Assembly (NCBI RefSeq): GCF_029852145.1
Contig: NC_079978.1
Span: 17,837,774 to 17,901,773, forward strand
Origin: Microplitis mediator
Taxonomy: Eukaryota; Arthropoda; Insecta; Hymenoptera; Braconidae
Length of the DNA stretch: 64,000 nucleotides
Direction of reading: 5' to 3'
Shown: one piece after another, positions 46,813 through 58,780 of the stretch
Layout of the letters: every line of letters begins with the position of its first letter
How positions within the stretch are numbered: the first letter of the stretch is position 1
Notes under the pieces: generated by a model
Told to the model about the DNA's origin: nothing
The model's database searches: none
Seen by the model: the letters and a program-made list of their open reading frames with translations, nothing else
Position numbers and translations under genes: made by a program

Positions 46813-46929
46813 TTAAAGCTTTTACTCGCAAGTACAGAGTGCTGGAAGCGCGCGCACACTTTTACTGATTTCTTTATGTTAGAATTCGAATTTAAAATAA
46901 AAATTTTTTAGGGGTGATTTTTAAAAGTA

Positions 46930-47951
46930 GGGGAAGGGGCGGCAAAACGGGGTAGGGTGGGCAAAACGGGGTACCCTCAAAATTTTATGAAAAAAAAAAA
47001 TTTTTTTTTTTCGTCTAATTAGTATAAATCCGATATATTTGCGCACTTTTAGCCCTACACATGACACCTAGGGCAAAATGGACCAGCCGAAAATCCTGAA
47101 AAAATGATTCTTTCAAATTTTTATCGTTAAATTAAAAGAAATTTGATATATTTCCGCATTTTTAGTCCTACCCATAACACCTAGGGCAAAATGGACCAGC
47201 CAAAAATTTTTAAAAAATGATTCTTTCATATTTTTATCGTCAAATTAAATAAAATATAATACACTAATCCATTTTTCGGCTGATTTGTTATAGTTGGGGC
47301 AAATTTGGCCATTAAAAATATTCGAAAATAATATTTTATTGTTTTATTGATAAAATATTTTAAATAATGCAAAATAATCTGCAATCTAAAAAATCAAAAA
47401 ACACGTTTTTTGGGTTCAAAATAATGACAAATAAGAAATACAGAATTGTTTTTTTTTTATTAAATAGCAATTAGTAATTAAGCTAATCGAGGGGAAACGA
47501 TTTATTACACTGAAAAAAATTTTTCTTGAGTATTATAAAACCAAAAATAGTTGTCAAGAGAAAGAAATACATTCTTAATAATGAAAAAAATTAAAAAAAA
47601 AATTAAAAAAAAAAATATCATTTTTTGGAGGGAGGCCTCTCTGCCCCACAAAATTTTTTTTTTTGCCTTCGTGTCCACCAATGATGTGAAATATAATTTT
47701 TCTTTATGTATATTACATATAAAAGATTCAAGTAATAAAATTTGATCAATTTTCAGAAATTTTTTTTTTTCAACTTTTTTTAAGGGTACCCCGTTTTGCC
47801 CGCCAAAAATAAAATTTTTATTTTTAAACGGCAGCTAAAAATTTTGTCTATTTACCTCGAATATTACTAAAAACAAAAAGATTTAGCGTATTTTAGTCCT
47901 CGAAAACTTAGTATTTCCTTAGGTACCCCCTTTTGCCCCCCCCCCCTCCCC
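46930..47951. mobile_element. G-rich-terminus MITE, family F1 (complete, TA-flanked)
   Basis: TA at 46928-46929 and 47952-47953. Ends GGGGAAGGGGCGGCAAAACG and TTTTGCCCCCCCCCCCTCC region, inverted. Internal CAAAATGGACCAGCC segments recur in F2. No coding capacity. Confidence 0.8.
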
Positions 47952-48936
47952 TATAAGGACTGAGAAAATGTAAAAAATCGATTTTATGAAATTTATCAGG
48001 TGGTTGTCCCTTGAGTATACTGAGCTTGGAAGATACAGTAGAATATAGAAAATTATAATTCGTTATAGTATATGTCAAATTAACAGATAGGTCATTTGAC
48101 GATCGCACAATATATGCAGGTCGAATGTTAAACATGATATTAATTAATGGTGTAAGGTATATCAATGCTCTGTTCATTCGCATATCAATGTACACTACCC
48201 AAGCGACGTGGTATTATTCCCGTCTTAGTTACCATCCTTATCATCGATTTGAGTTCGTGACTTGTGGCTTGAATATAACATTACCATCGGTAATCGATAA
48301 ATCTAACTACCAAATCACAAATGCACCTAATTATTCAATCAAACACTCTAAATTTTTCCGTACTTGTGCAATGGCACAAATAGCCTATGTCGACGTTTTT
48401 TATGAGCCAAATTGACTCAGCAATTATATATTCTTTGAATAATTTCTACTGATTTATTTCTTATTGCTACAAAATTTTTTGAACGTTCCTTATTTAAGAT
48501 CAATATAACGCTAATGTTAATTCATTAAAGTAATATATGAAACCTGTTAAATTTACTCAGGTCACGTGTCAGAAATATTGTCTGACCTTTTTATGGGAAA
48601 AGTAAAATACTTTATTTATATATGCACTATAAAAAAAACAACCGGTGTATAAGTCTACGCTATCCTGGTGTAAAATTACATGAAATTATGCTGTAAAGCA
48701 GGAACACACACACACACACACATAAAGGCATATATATATATATATATATATATGTGTGAAGTATTGTTAAGTTTAACCCCGAAAAATGTGTTACAACAAC
48801 ATCGTAGTGGTGTTAAAAAAAGTAGTCTTTAAATATTAGAAGTCAAACTGTATTTCAAAGACAAAAAAAATTTTTTTATTGTTTCAAAAATTCATGATAG
48901 GACAGATTCACCAATTTATAGAAAACCAAATGAATA
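47952..48936. other. No recognisable gene; microsatellites at 48703-48755
   Basis: A 96-codon frame at 48125-48415 (+) has no known motif. (CA)n and (TA)n tracts lie at 48703-48755, within a GGTGTAA-rich patch. Confidence 0.4.
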
Positions 48937-50140
48937 GGGGAGACCGGGGCACGACGGCCCCCTTAAGTCGGTAATTATTGTAAGGGTTTGCCCTTGCTTC
49001 CCCGTACCAGGAAGTTCGGACAATCCTTCGATAGAAAATTGAGTGTTCGAAATTTTCGGGTTCTGAAATGTCTGACATAGCCGAGTACGCAGCTCGATTT
49101 GGAATAGGGGGAAAGGTTGTTAAAATAATGTAACAATGACTCTAAATTTAATTGTGGCTCTTTTATTATAAATAAATAATTAATGGTCTAATATATACAC
49201 TTAATGCTAAATTTAATCATAATTAATAATTAATAATTAGACGTTTTGCAATATAGTTTTATTGCACATGCGCCGCTTCCGTTTCACCGGGATACAAGTC
49301 CCAACTTTATTAATATGAATTTTCTCAATAAAATTCATCACGACAATAATTAACGAGCTTCTATTTAATTTAAACTAGTAAAGAAATTCAGCGATGTCGA
49401 GGGAAGATCCTGACAGATAAAATTAACCGGTAATAAATTTTCGCATGCACAGAGAAAGAAATAATTTGAATAAATGTAATAAAAGAATTTAGAAAAGACG
49501 ATAAAATAAATGAGGAAATCTCCTCCACGTGTTTGTCAAACGTAAAATGTTATTATTAATTCTCAAAACCTTCCTTCCGAAGAACTTACATCAACCTGTC
49601 CCAGGTGCTTGGCCATGGTAGTCATCTAATGCGCAAAAAGACAGGATCCTCCTTCTGATGTATTTCGAAGTGGAATTGTAAACGTAACAACTTTCAACAG
49701 AACGGTACTAATAATTTATGGCGTCTGCCTGAATAGAGACTTTTATAATTTTCACAAAATAAAAGGGATAGTACAAGTAGAGATCCTGAGCCACCGCTCA
49801 GTTCGACTAGTTGATGATAATTAATTTTCGGTTGTGTCGTCTGGCGACGAGGTGTCCAGTTTACCCCTACCTTCGCGCCGTTAAACCAAATTCGACGCAA
49901 GGGCGGGTGCGCAGATTAGAAGGGCGCGAAATTTAATTTTTGCTGACCTGGCAGTCGAACACCAGGTCACCCCGTTACATTATTTTTTATGGCTTTTAAT
50001 CTATAGGTCAACTTAATCTGGTCCTTTCTTAAGCAAATCCATTATGGTTTTACCAAAACTCAAAAACAAAATTTTTTATTTTCTGGGGCACGATGGCCCT
50101 CCAATAATAGCTTAAAAAAAATTTTTATTTTTTTTATTGA
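48937..50140. mobile_element. G-rich-terminus MITE, family F5, interrupted by a solo LTR
   Basis: It begins GGGGAGACCGGGGCACGACGG after TA and aligns with F2 around GGCTTTTAATC/GGCTTTCAACC. The alignment is broken exactly at the LTR insertion. The right terminus is not recognisable. Confidence 0.55.
48979..49979. mobile_element. Solo LTR, 1001 bp, with TTAT target duplication
   Basis: It begins TGTAAGGGTTTGCC and ends CACCCCGTTACA, giving TG...CA with short inverted ends (TGTAA/TTACA). TTAT occurs directly before (48975-48978) and after (49980-49983). The flanks are adjacent parts of the F-family element, which proves the insertion. No internal retroelement sequence is present, so LTR-LTR recombination has removed it. 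The ends and 4-bp duplication suggest Ty3/gypsy. The reading frame at 49694-49900 inside it is incidental. Confidence 0.82.
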
Positions 50141-51170
50141 AAAAAAAGATTTTAACCACAAATATACTATTTTCGTACCTTTATAATCCCGTGGACTTCT
50201 AATTTATTAGAAAAAAAAAATTATTTAGCTGATGTAACCAGTTTTATTGAAATTTTTACTTTTTGATTTTAACCACAACATAATCTGTTGACCTATAAGA
50301 GCTTGAATCAGTAAATTTTTCAAATTCATTTTAGTTTAGAAAAAAAAAATTACTTCCAGATATAGGCGAGCTTACACTTAAGATGTGGTAGATAAAAATA
50401 CAGAAAAAAAACTGTGTTCGGAATAGCCTACCGTGTGGCACGTTATAACGATATATCGATATATACATATATCGTGCCACATGCTTATCCTTTATTTAAT
50501 CCTACCTATTTCTGTACACTTAGTTAGCCGCGTCGGTAAGATTTATTAAAATTTTTAGTTAGATTGTAACAAATTTTTCTTAATTAACCCTTTCCCGGTC
50601 GACCTTGAATCCCTAGTTCGGATTGTACGTCTTCGTTTTCAAGTGAGAGAGCGCTAGCCTATTTAGTAGAGAAGGGGCAAAAAAATAGTAGAAGGGGGAG
50701 GATGCATGCACTTGTACGATTGAACCGATACTTACACAGTCTTACTGAGAACTGTGATTGGTTTTATCCCCACACAGCTCACACCGAGACTCCTCGAGAC
50801 TCCAAACCGCGAAAGGGTTAATGAAAGTTTTTTGTTATCGATATATTATAAAAGCAGATTATGTTGAAATAACTGAAAAATTTTTATGAAGAATGTTCGA
50901 ACACGCGAGAACCAACTAAATTAATGTTATTTATTTACTGACCTAAATTGTTTTTTATAAAAATTCAATCGATAATATTGGAAATATTTTTATTACTGTA
51001 TTTATCGAGAAAAAGACTTGGAATTTATAAAAAAAATTTTTTGATTACTATGATAAATTTGACGTAATAATTTTCCGGATATAGATTACGATTAACTGAT
51101 TACTCTCTAATTCTGGAGGTGTGTTTAGTAAAATTACCTAACATAACAGATATCTCAAATAGCATATATT
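50141..51170. other. No recognisable gene; end of the giant intron
   Basis: AT-rich; a moderately GC-rich patch at 50590-50830. Ends in the acceptor of the second Ig exon. Confidence 0.4.
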
Positions 51171-51177
51171 TTGACAG

Positions 51178-51405
51178 GTAAACCAAAACCTCAAGTTCTG
51201 TGGTACCTCGAAAACCGAATGATTGACGCAACGTACGAAGAACGTGAAGTCCAGGGACCAACGGGAGATATTAATTTCATTACTTTGAACCGTATTACGC
51301 TAAAAGATCTAACTCGAAGCCAACATCATGCTAAATTGACGTGCAAAGCCAATAATACCCATCTAGCTGAGCCACCATCGACCACAGTTATTATCGAACT
51401 TTTAA
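51178..51405 (+). CDS. Internal exon: second half of the same Ig domain (Sidestep-like receptor)
   Basis: A 228-bp exon starts after TTTTGACAG and ends at a perfect GTAAGT donor (51406). It encodes 76 residues. The order is KPKPQVLWYLENR (C strand with the core tryptophan), a linker, ITLNRITLKDLTRSQHHAKLTCKANN (E and F strands with the second Ig cysteine in the L-T-C-x-A-x-N motif), then PPSTTVIIELL (G strand). Together with the exon at 14849 this makes one complete Ig fold of about 110 residues with both disulphide cysteines. The phases match (1 in, 1 out), so the gene continues downstream. The sequence is clean, with no stop. The linker and the C-x-A-x-N-T...PPS ending fit Sidestep paralogues better than fibronectin-linked Ig receptors. 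A beat-type or other Ig receptor remains possible. Confidence 0.85.
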
Positions 51406-51491
51406 GTAAGTATTATACCTTATTAATGTTTCACTAATACCATTATTGATCAATATTTAATATTATCTAATAGACATTTCAAAAATATGTA

Positions 51492-52122
51492 ATCATAATG
51501 ATTAGGGCCAAGATTTTTGCGTTAATTTAAAAATAATTGATAATTAGTGGTGTGAAATTTTTAATATTACGGGGAAAATATTGGTCTTATGAAAAAAGTT
51601 TTCAAATAAAAGTTGTAGAAAATTGAATTTCCTAAAAAAAATGTTTCTTGTAATTTTTTCTTAAGACTAATAAGACAGCCGTAATTTCAAAATTAAGATT
51701 TTCATAATTAATCAATTTTTGAATCATTCATTATGAATCTTAATTTTTGAATTGCAGTGAAAATATTGGTCGTATTAAAAAAGTTTTCAAACAAAAGTTG
51801 TAGGAAATTGAATTTTATTAAACAAATGTTTCTTATAATTTTTTCTTAGAACTAATAAGACAGCCGTAATTTAAAAATTAAGATTTTCATAATTAATCAA
51901 ATTTTGAATCATTAATTATGAATCTTAATTTTTAAATTACGGTGCTAATATTGATCGTATAAGAAAATCATAAGAGACATTTTTTTAATAAAATTAAATT
52001 TTCTACAACTTTTGTTCGAGAACTTTTTTAATAAGACCGATATTTTCCCCGTAATATCAAAAATTTGAACTACTCATTTAAAAAATAAGGCAAAAATCCC
52101 GTTCCTAATAATGATCCATAAT
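51492..52122. mobile_element. Palindromic MITE (family U) with internal direct duplication, about 90 bp after the Ig exon
   Basis: The left end (ATGATTAGGGCCAAGATTTT) and the right end (GGCAAAAATCCCGTTCC) are imperfect inverses. Inside are two direct copies of about 190 bp (containing CTAATAAGACAGCCGTAATT), then an inverted part-copy (GACCGATATTTTCCCCGTAA). Confidence 0.65.
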
Positions 52123-52272
52123 ATAGTTCAATGCAACATTAAGTTGAAAAAATTTATAAAATATGTAGAGGAAGGGTGAGAGCGCTAAGAAAATAATCGA
52201 TTTCCGTGCATTCAAATTAGCTGAATTTTATTTTTTTATCTTCCATTTCAAGTAAATATATTCAATTTCCGG

Positions 52273-53050
52273 TTACCATAAAAAAATGTTATCGATATCG
52301 TATTTATCGATAAGAGAGCGGTCGTTTAACGGTCGATAGTCACCACGTGGTCTTCGTCTACCGTCTTTTTTCTCAACCAGGTGTAGTGGTGAAGACCAGG
52401 TTACTCTGTGATGACCGACAAATGCCTTGCTTGACCATTCTTCGAAATTCTTCCTGAGCAATTTTCAATTTGTCGGGCTTTGCCAGAAACGGGTGGACCA
52501 GGTGTTGTACGAATGTGGTGCGCCATTGAGTGTTTCCTCTTCTTATTGTTGAATGGACCAGGCCGTGTGATATCAGCGAGCTAACCTCGCAGTTTCGTAT
52601 AGACGGAAACACTATCTACAGCTTTGATTTTGTTCAATGCTGTCGTTGCGTGGAAATAACCAGATGATGTCAAACCAGTAAAGCCATCGCGTAAGCAATT
52701 GCGTTTGAGGTCAACTAACAAATCAAAATGACTGAAGGAATCGTCACTAAGTATCGGTTTGGTGACTCGGCAACGATAAAGTTCCACTTGAAGTCTCGAC
52801 GCAGTCCAAGATTGATCATCTGTGATGATAAATCATAGGTTTTAATAGTCATGCCGTTTGCGGCAGAAAGCTGGTAGTGATAACCTATGGGTATTGTTTA
52901 CGATTTCATCAAGCCGCGAGAAAAAAACTGATAGATCAAAGCCAGTGTTCACGGGAAATTCGATTCCAGTGACTCGATCTTTAATGAATAATCGGCGTGA
53001 AATCGATTGAAATCACACTTCGACACTAGTGAGTCTCGTTGGCATTTCCC
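52273..53050 (-). pseudogene. Ty3/gypsy Pol remnant: protease to start of reverse transcriptase
   Basis: On the minus strand, 3' to 5' in window order: RLFIKDRVTGIEFPVNTGFD (retropepsin region, motif at 52941-52949) then SHFDLLVDLKRNCLRDGFTG (end of protease). Next is FLAKPDKLKIAQEEFRRMVK, then, in another frame, WSSPLHLVEKKDG and GDYRPLND (start of RT). Frames change at least twice. The protease triad D-T-G reads N-T-G. RT is cut before its catalytic YxDD box. No LTRs were found around it. Upstream (53050-53261) a frame with RSRAYRHSRPRKVK may be the gag end, but this is weak. Confidence 0.8.
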
Positions 53051-53296
53051 TGCCATTCACAGCCGGGTGCAATAATCCAATTTTTACTTTTCGAGGGCGA
53101 GAGTGTCGATATGCTCTGGACCGTGTATTCAAATGTTGTTCCTGAGTAATCATTTCGCTATACTCGGCAGTCGATAGTGCAAGCTGTTTACGTATAGTAG
53201 CGATTTCCTCTGTGGTAGATACGTACATGAGGAAATATAAAATATAAAAACAATATTTCAAATATGAATTTCACCTGCATGTACTATTATTGTAAT

Positions 53297-54211
53297 CCCG
53301 AGTCAAAATTAAAACAGTAGTTTGAGCCTCCAAAGCCTCAGTTCTTTTGATGTTGCACTTGCCGCTGAATGTAATATGTTATTTAAGTCCTCGATGTCCT
53401 AAAAGTAGCGTATGAAGGAGTAAATCACCTTTTTAAAATGGTATTTTAACCCTCCATGGCCTACCATACTTTTAATCTGTAACTTCGAATGAGCTCAATT
53501 CTTTAGCATGATGTTATTGTTACACATAAAGATATTTCCAACTGATCGTGAGCGTCCGAGTAGCAGTGCGGCAGTGGTTGTGCTTCATATTCGTAAGGTC
53601 GTGGTTTCGAATCCCGGCGGCAGCAGATTAGTTTTCAGCAGTTTTTTTCAAATTCTTCGGCAGTTTCCGTTTTCCAATACTTCGTTTGTATTTATTGTTC
53701 ACATAAAATAATTAATTAATCATATACTAATAAGTCAAAGGCTCTAATTATTCTATTCGAATTTCGAATGACATAGTACTATTCTATTCGAACGCCTACT
53801 CGTATAAATTTAGCTATTATTATTAATATTTTAAATTTTGTTATTTTTTAACTCACAACAAAACATTTATTGCTAAGAAATTATTTTTTAAATTTTTAAA
53901 TTTCAAATTTTTTTCGACCATGGCAGCCATTTCTAATTAGTGGCCCCCTTTTCCCTTCTGTTTCTTTACCAATCGTACGCGATCCGATGAGAGTCTTTCT
54001 CGATCTATAAATTTAGGCTCTGGAGGCTTATTTTACCTTTTTAAAAAGATGATTTGAACCTAAGCTTGGTAAAAGCGGACAAAGTTACCACGTTTAGGTT
54101 CAAATTACCTTTTTAATACATGGATCTTTATATTCTAAAAAGATGATTTGAACCTCCTTACCCTCATGTAGGATTTGAAGGCTCAAATCACCTTTTTAAT
54201 TTTGACTCGGG
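53297..54211. mobile_element. CCCGAGTC-terminus element, family G, copy 3 (complete)
   Basis: The ends CCCGAGTCAAAATTAAAA and TTTTTAATTTTGACTCGGG are inverted, 915 bp apart. Contains a tRNA-like module at 53550-53625. Two further copies in this window lack one end each. No coding capacity. Confidence 0.8.
53550..53625 (+). ncRNA. tRNA-like module inside family G copy 3
   Basis: A-box-like GAGTAGCAGTGCGGCAGTGG and B-box-like GGTTTCGAATCCC, colinear with 6740-6815. Differences between the two copies are few, but stems do not close. Confidence 0.5.
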
Positions 54212-55087
54212 ATGTATTTTTTCCATGAATCCACCGATGGTCCAGCAATCAGGGATGTTCGGCTGACTCTCTGGCTTAGTCTTCTGAGGTATTTTTGATG
54301 CCTTAATTGACGATCGAAAAAAGTAACACGACGGAAACTTCGTGACGTAATAGCACGAGAACTCGCGGAATTTTTCACTGTGTAAAACACGTGTTCGACG
54401 CGGCCCTACAAAAAAGATCACGTCGGGATCAATTTGTGGTTAGGTTATTAAATATTAATAAATTAGTTAAACCAACTAATTACGTTGAGAATAATATTTT
54501 CGTTAACGAATAGAACACAGTAAAAATAAAAAAGGTAATTAAATATAAAGCAAGAATGTGTGTGCTCAGTCTCACTCGTAAGCGCTTAATCCATAAAATC
54601 CCATATGTATAGGATAGAAAAAAAATATGATAGGAAACCGATAATGATCGATCCGGTTACAAACATTGCCGAATAAATTATTGATCACACTCAAATTTAT
54701 GGATGCCTGCTATTTTGATAAGGATTAACATATTGATACGTTTAAAAACGAGGGTTCTTATCACCCTAAAAAATTTATACATGTATGTACATTTATTTCA
54801 TATATTTTAGGGTGAATCGAGTAAAATGCGGAAGTTGAGGAATAATGCATTTTTTTTTAACTTTTAATACGATCGTTTTTTTACTTTTTGTCCCTTTCGA
54901 ACAAGAATGAAAAACAATAAAAAAAGTTATTTTATATACTTTTAATAAAATTGATCAAATAAACCGATTAAGCTATTAATTTAAATTGAAAGTGAGAGTC
55001 GTGAAACAATTAGAGAATTAAAACGGTAAATAAAATGTTATAAAAAGATTTTTTTCACGGGAGCTCGAAAGATTTTCGTCATTATTG
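54212..55087. other. No recognisable gene
   Basis: AT-rich; short frames at 54188-54421 have no motif. Confidence 0.4.
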
Positions 55088-55246
55088 CCCGGGGAAAATG
55101 ATTTAGATCTGACCAGATATAATTATATCTGATCAGATCTGGTCGAATCTAGCCAGATAGAGACAATTCAAAGGTCTGGCCAGATCTGCTTTGTCAGATC
55201 TGATGATATAATTATGCGGTCAGATTCAAACCTTATTTCCTGGGTG
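55088..55246. repeat. Palindromic GATC-rich MITE, family P, copy 2
   Basis: Ends CCCGGGGAAAATGATT and TTATTTCCTGGG, inverted; interior AGATCTGACCAGAT and variants. Relates to 4500-4690. Confidence 0.6.
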
Positions 55247-55558
55247 ACAGTATTGTATGCGGAAATGCAATCCAAAATTTTGAATTAAATTACATAATAA
55301 AATGTATTTTAAGGTTATTTCGTCGCGGTTACTTTCATTATCTCTACACTTTTTTAAGTATATTAAAATAGCACGAAACTTATATTATATAGAGAATTTA
55401 TTGAAAAATAATTATAATACAACATAAAGTTGATTTCTTAATATGTTATTTTTAAAATAAATGATTTAGTCAAGGAAAGCCTTGACGTAAATTAATTAAC
55501 TGATTTCTTGTGATCATGATAATTCTCGAATGAAACGGTTCATGGACCTAATTTTTTA

Positions 55559-56670
55559 ACTTCCCGCTGAGAAAATTGAAAAATTTCAATAATTCGGGAA
55601 GTTATTAGTTTCGGTCCGATTTGCAAAAACCGAATTTCTATCAGATTTTGACGTTTTGAGGTTCTAGGAAGCTATCCTGACTAATTTCACGATTATGTCC
55701 GAGTGTATGTATGTGTGTACGTACGTACGTATGTATGTATGTAAATATTCATAACTCTTGAACGGATGAACCGATTTTAATCTTTGAGGTGTCATTCGAC
55801 GCGGCTTGTTAATATCTTGAAGCCGTTAAAATTTGAACTTAATCGGTAGGGTGCGTTCAGAGATATTTCAAAAATGAAATTTTTTCAAAAATGTTTTCTT
55901 TGGATACCCTGATTAAACAAAATGATTAAAAATGATTTCACACGTTAAATGTCCATAAGAGACAGGATTAGAAATGATTTGAAGGATTAAAAAGTATTTA
56001 AAATGATTAAAAAACAAATCATTTTAAATCATTTTTAATCATTTTGTTTAATCAGGGTAACTTTTAATTTGCTCGATGGATTGATTCCAAAATCTAATCA
56101 GCTCTAAAACTTTATAAGCCGCGTCGAATTCCACCTCAACCATCAAAATCGGTTCATTCGTTCAAGAGAAACCGTTGACGAAAGAAATCAAAAAAATTTT
56201 TTTTTTTGGTTTTTTTGAAATTTCTCAAAAACGACTCGATAAATCAATTTCGAAATTTGATCAGCTTTAGAACTTGATAAAACACGTCGATTGCCGCCTC
56301 AACCGTCTTAATCGGTCAATTCGTTCACGAGATATCGTTGATTAAAAAAATAGTGAAAATAGTTTTTTTTCGGATATCTACAAAAAAATTGAATCATTCG
56401 ATTTAAAAATCTAATCAGCTCTAGAACTTAATAAAACGCGTCTATTGCCGCCTCAACCATCAAAATCGGTTAATTCGTTCGCGAGATATCGTGGGAGAAA
56501 GAAATGCTGAAAAAAGTTTTTTTCGAAAACAATGGCATACAAAAGTATTATCGAGCTCGAAGAGCTCGAAAATTTACTCACAATAATGTTTTCGAGCTCA
56601 ACTAGCTCGAAAACAGCGGGAAGTTTTGGGGCTGGCCCGTAGGGTTAACCGATAGACCGATTTTTTTTAT
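55559..56670. mobile_element. Family M repeat, copy 3 (most complete)
   Basis: It starts AACTTCCCGCTGAGAAAATTG and has the inverse AACAGCGGGAAGTT at 56612-56625, followed by GGGGCTGGCCCGTAGGGTTA, which is also present in copy 2. Internal sub-repeats are built around ACGCGTCNATTGCCGCCTCAACC. Contains a nested 151-bp MITE. Confidence 0.7.
55907..56057. mobile_element. 151-bp palindromic MITE nested in family M, TA-flanked
   Basis: The ends CCCTGATTAAACAAAATGAT are exactly inverted (over about 32 bases), with TA at 55905-55906 and 56058-56059. Removal restores family M. Confidence 0.85.
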
Positions 56671-57465
56671 TAACATTAGTTTGGTGACTGCAAAACCCCT
56701 TTTGTAAATCACTATCCAACTCTTTTTGGTTTAATTGTAATTAATAAGAACGTAAACACTTGTAATTCACGAAAAATTTAACTTTCATTTTTATTTTCAC
56801 TGCTGTTATTATTTTTTTCCTTTTTCTCTCCATCAACTACTGGTAGCAGCACTAGCGTAACAGTCGGATTGAAAGAAAGAGCGACATCTAAGACAAAAAG
56901 GCGGGATATTTAAAAAAAAATTTATATTTTTTAAAATTTTGATATGTCATTTCAATCGTAATCTTGTGCCTGATACTACTCTGATCTGCTCTCAGCTGTT
57001 CAGTACGAGATTTGCTTATTGATGCTTATCAAAGCACCTGGCGCCCAACTTAGAAAGAATTTGAACGATAAGCCAAATAAAAGTTTATGTCGCGTTCTGT
57101 CGGCTACTGGTTCATAAGTGACTCGAAAAATGGTTGCAATATACAAGTGAATATATATAGTCATTTTTAAATAAATACGTCAATGGCAATCTTTTTCCAA
57201 GCTATAAATTGCTTTTAGATCTAAATAAATAAAAAAAAAAAAGTAACAATTCTGTGCGATATTTAATTCGCTTGTGCGAAATTGAAACATTTTTCATAGA
57301 TTTGCCGACTGAAAATCGGATATCGGTGTTATGCGGACACGTATTGGCTAAGAGTGATGGGACTGTCAAAAACCAATCAAAGCTTTTGCAATTGATAACA
57401 TTAATAACGTGCAACCAGCTGGTCGTATTGCCAGAAAGTTAAGAATATAAAAAAATGATATAAAA

Positions 57466-57505
<40 letters not shown>

Positions 57506-58780
57506 ATGTAACATATATGTGCTGGCGTTTATGTATAGGTCCGTATTTATGTTAAAAAAAAGTATTGAATATCGAGAAAAGAATTAATCTACATTGGAAT
57601 GTATATTTATATATATATATATATATTCCAAAATTGAGATATTGAATTTAATGTAATATTTTGTATTGGACTGATAGTCACGTTGCCCATATAGCGACGT
57701 GATTTACGGTTAACTACATACTACTGCTGAAAATATAATAAATAAATTGACGATGCAATCGGACTAAGCGAGAAAATTGTTCAGTTGGCAAAGCATCCCA
57801 AAGTAAATTTCTCAAATATAAATATATATATATACCGTAAGCTTTATGTGTACATTTAAAAATTTATATTCATACATTTTTAAACAATGTATAAATTTTT
57901 AAGCTGAGGTCAAACTATTTTAACATGAAAAATATATTTCAAAATTAACGAAAAGTTAGAGCTCTAAAAAAATGAAACCAAAAAAAAAAAAAATACGTAA
58001 GTTATACAATGCTGTGGATTTATTTGAACATTAAATACATATATGCTCCGAGATTTCGTCTTTACTTTCAAAATATCTGGTGTGTGTATTTATTTAACAA
58101 CTGAATATTATATTCTGTATATTCATACATTTGAGTTTAAGCTTAGTTTCTTGCATCAGAAATAGCAAAGCCTGTCACAAAGTCAGGATTGTGACAACAG
58201 GATCTTATGATCCCCTATGCGAAAATGAAAATAGACTACATTGTAGTTGATAAATCCTGTTAGTGTACGACTGACAAGACTATTTGAGTTATTTTCCTAA
58301 AGGGCGAGCTTGAGACTTAACTCGCCAGAAGATACAATTAAAGCGTATATGTCAGTGATTCTTGAGCAAACTCTCATTAAAATTCTCTTTAGAACTAGAT
58401 CTTGGTTACTGTTTATAGCCTGTGGAGACACTGTTTCTATAAGAACAAAATTGTATTGTTGAGTATATTAATATTATCCCACATATTTGATTTTTCCAAC
58501 AGATAAATATTTTTATGAAACGACGGAATTTGATTATAGAGTAAATGAAATTTACAAGGGCAGGATTTTATAGAATATTGTAACCGATGAAAAATTTTGT
58601 TAAATTTTTTTTTATGCGAGTAGTGTCACAACTTTCTACGTGCTCATAAATGGAAATTTATTTGATTAATTCAAATTCAATGATTGAAAATTTTCAGTGA
58701 TCATTCATATAAATCACATAAAATAATAATTTACGTAAATGACACATACACGTAGAGAAGTGAATGGTATATTCTCCAAT
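56671..58780. other. No recognisable gene; (TA)n tracts
   Basis: TA microsatellites at about 57466-57503, 57606-57626 and 57821-57833. Short frames at 57202-57442 are not convincing. Confidence 0.4.

Larger units (their letters stand above)
14960..51177 (+). other. Giant intron of about 36.2 kb filled with nested transposons
   Basis: The stretch between the two Ig half-domain exons begins with GTAAGC and ends with TTTTGACAG. The exons read through in frame when it is removed (phase 1 to phase 1). Inside it I see no further exon of this gene. It holds at least a dozen TIR elements, a copia-family LTR element, a solo LTR, a foldback element and a non-LTR RNase H remnant, some nested three deep. 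Long introns are common in insect axon-guidance receptor genes. Confidence 0.72.

Noticed and set aside
48125..48415. Possible 96-codon gene on the plus strand
   Set aside because: No domain, no splice or promoter context; length is within chance for this composition.
53508..53711. 67-codon frame
   Set aside because: It overlaps the tRNA-like module of a repeat family.
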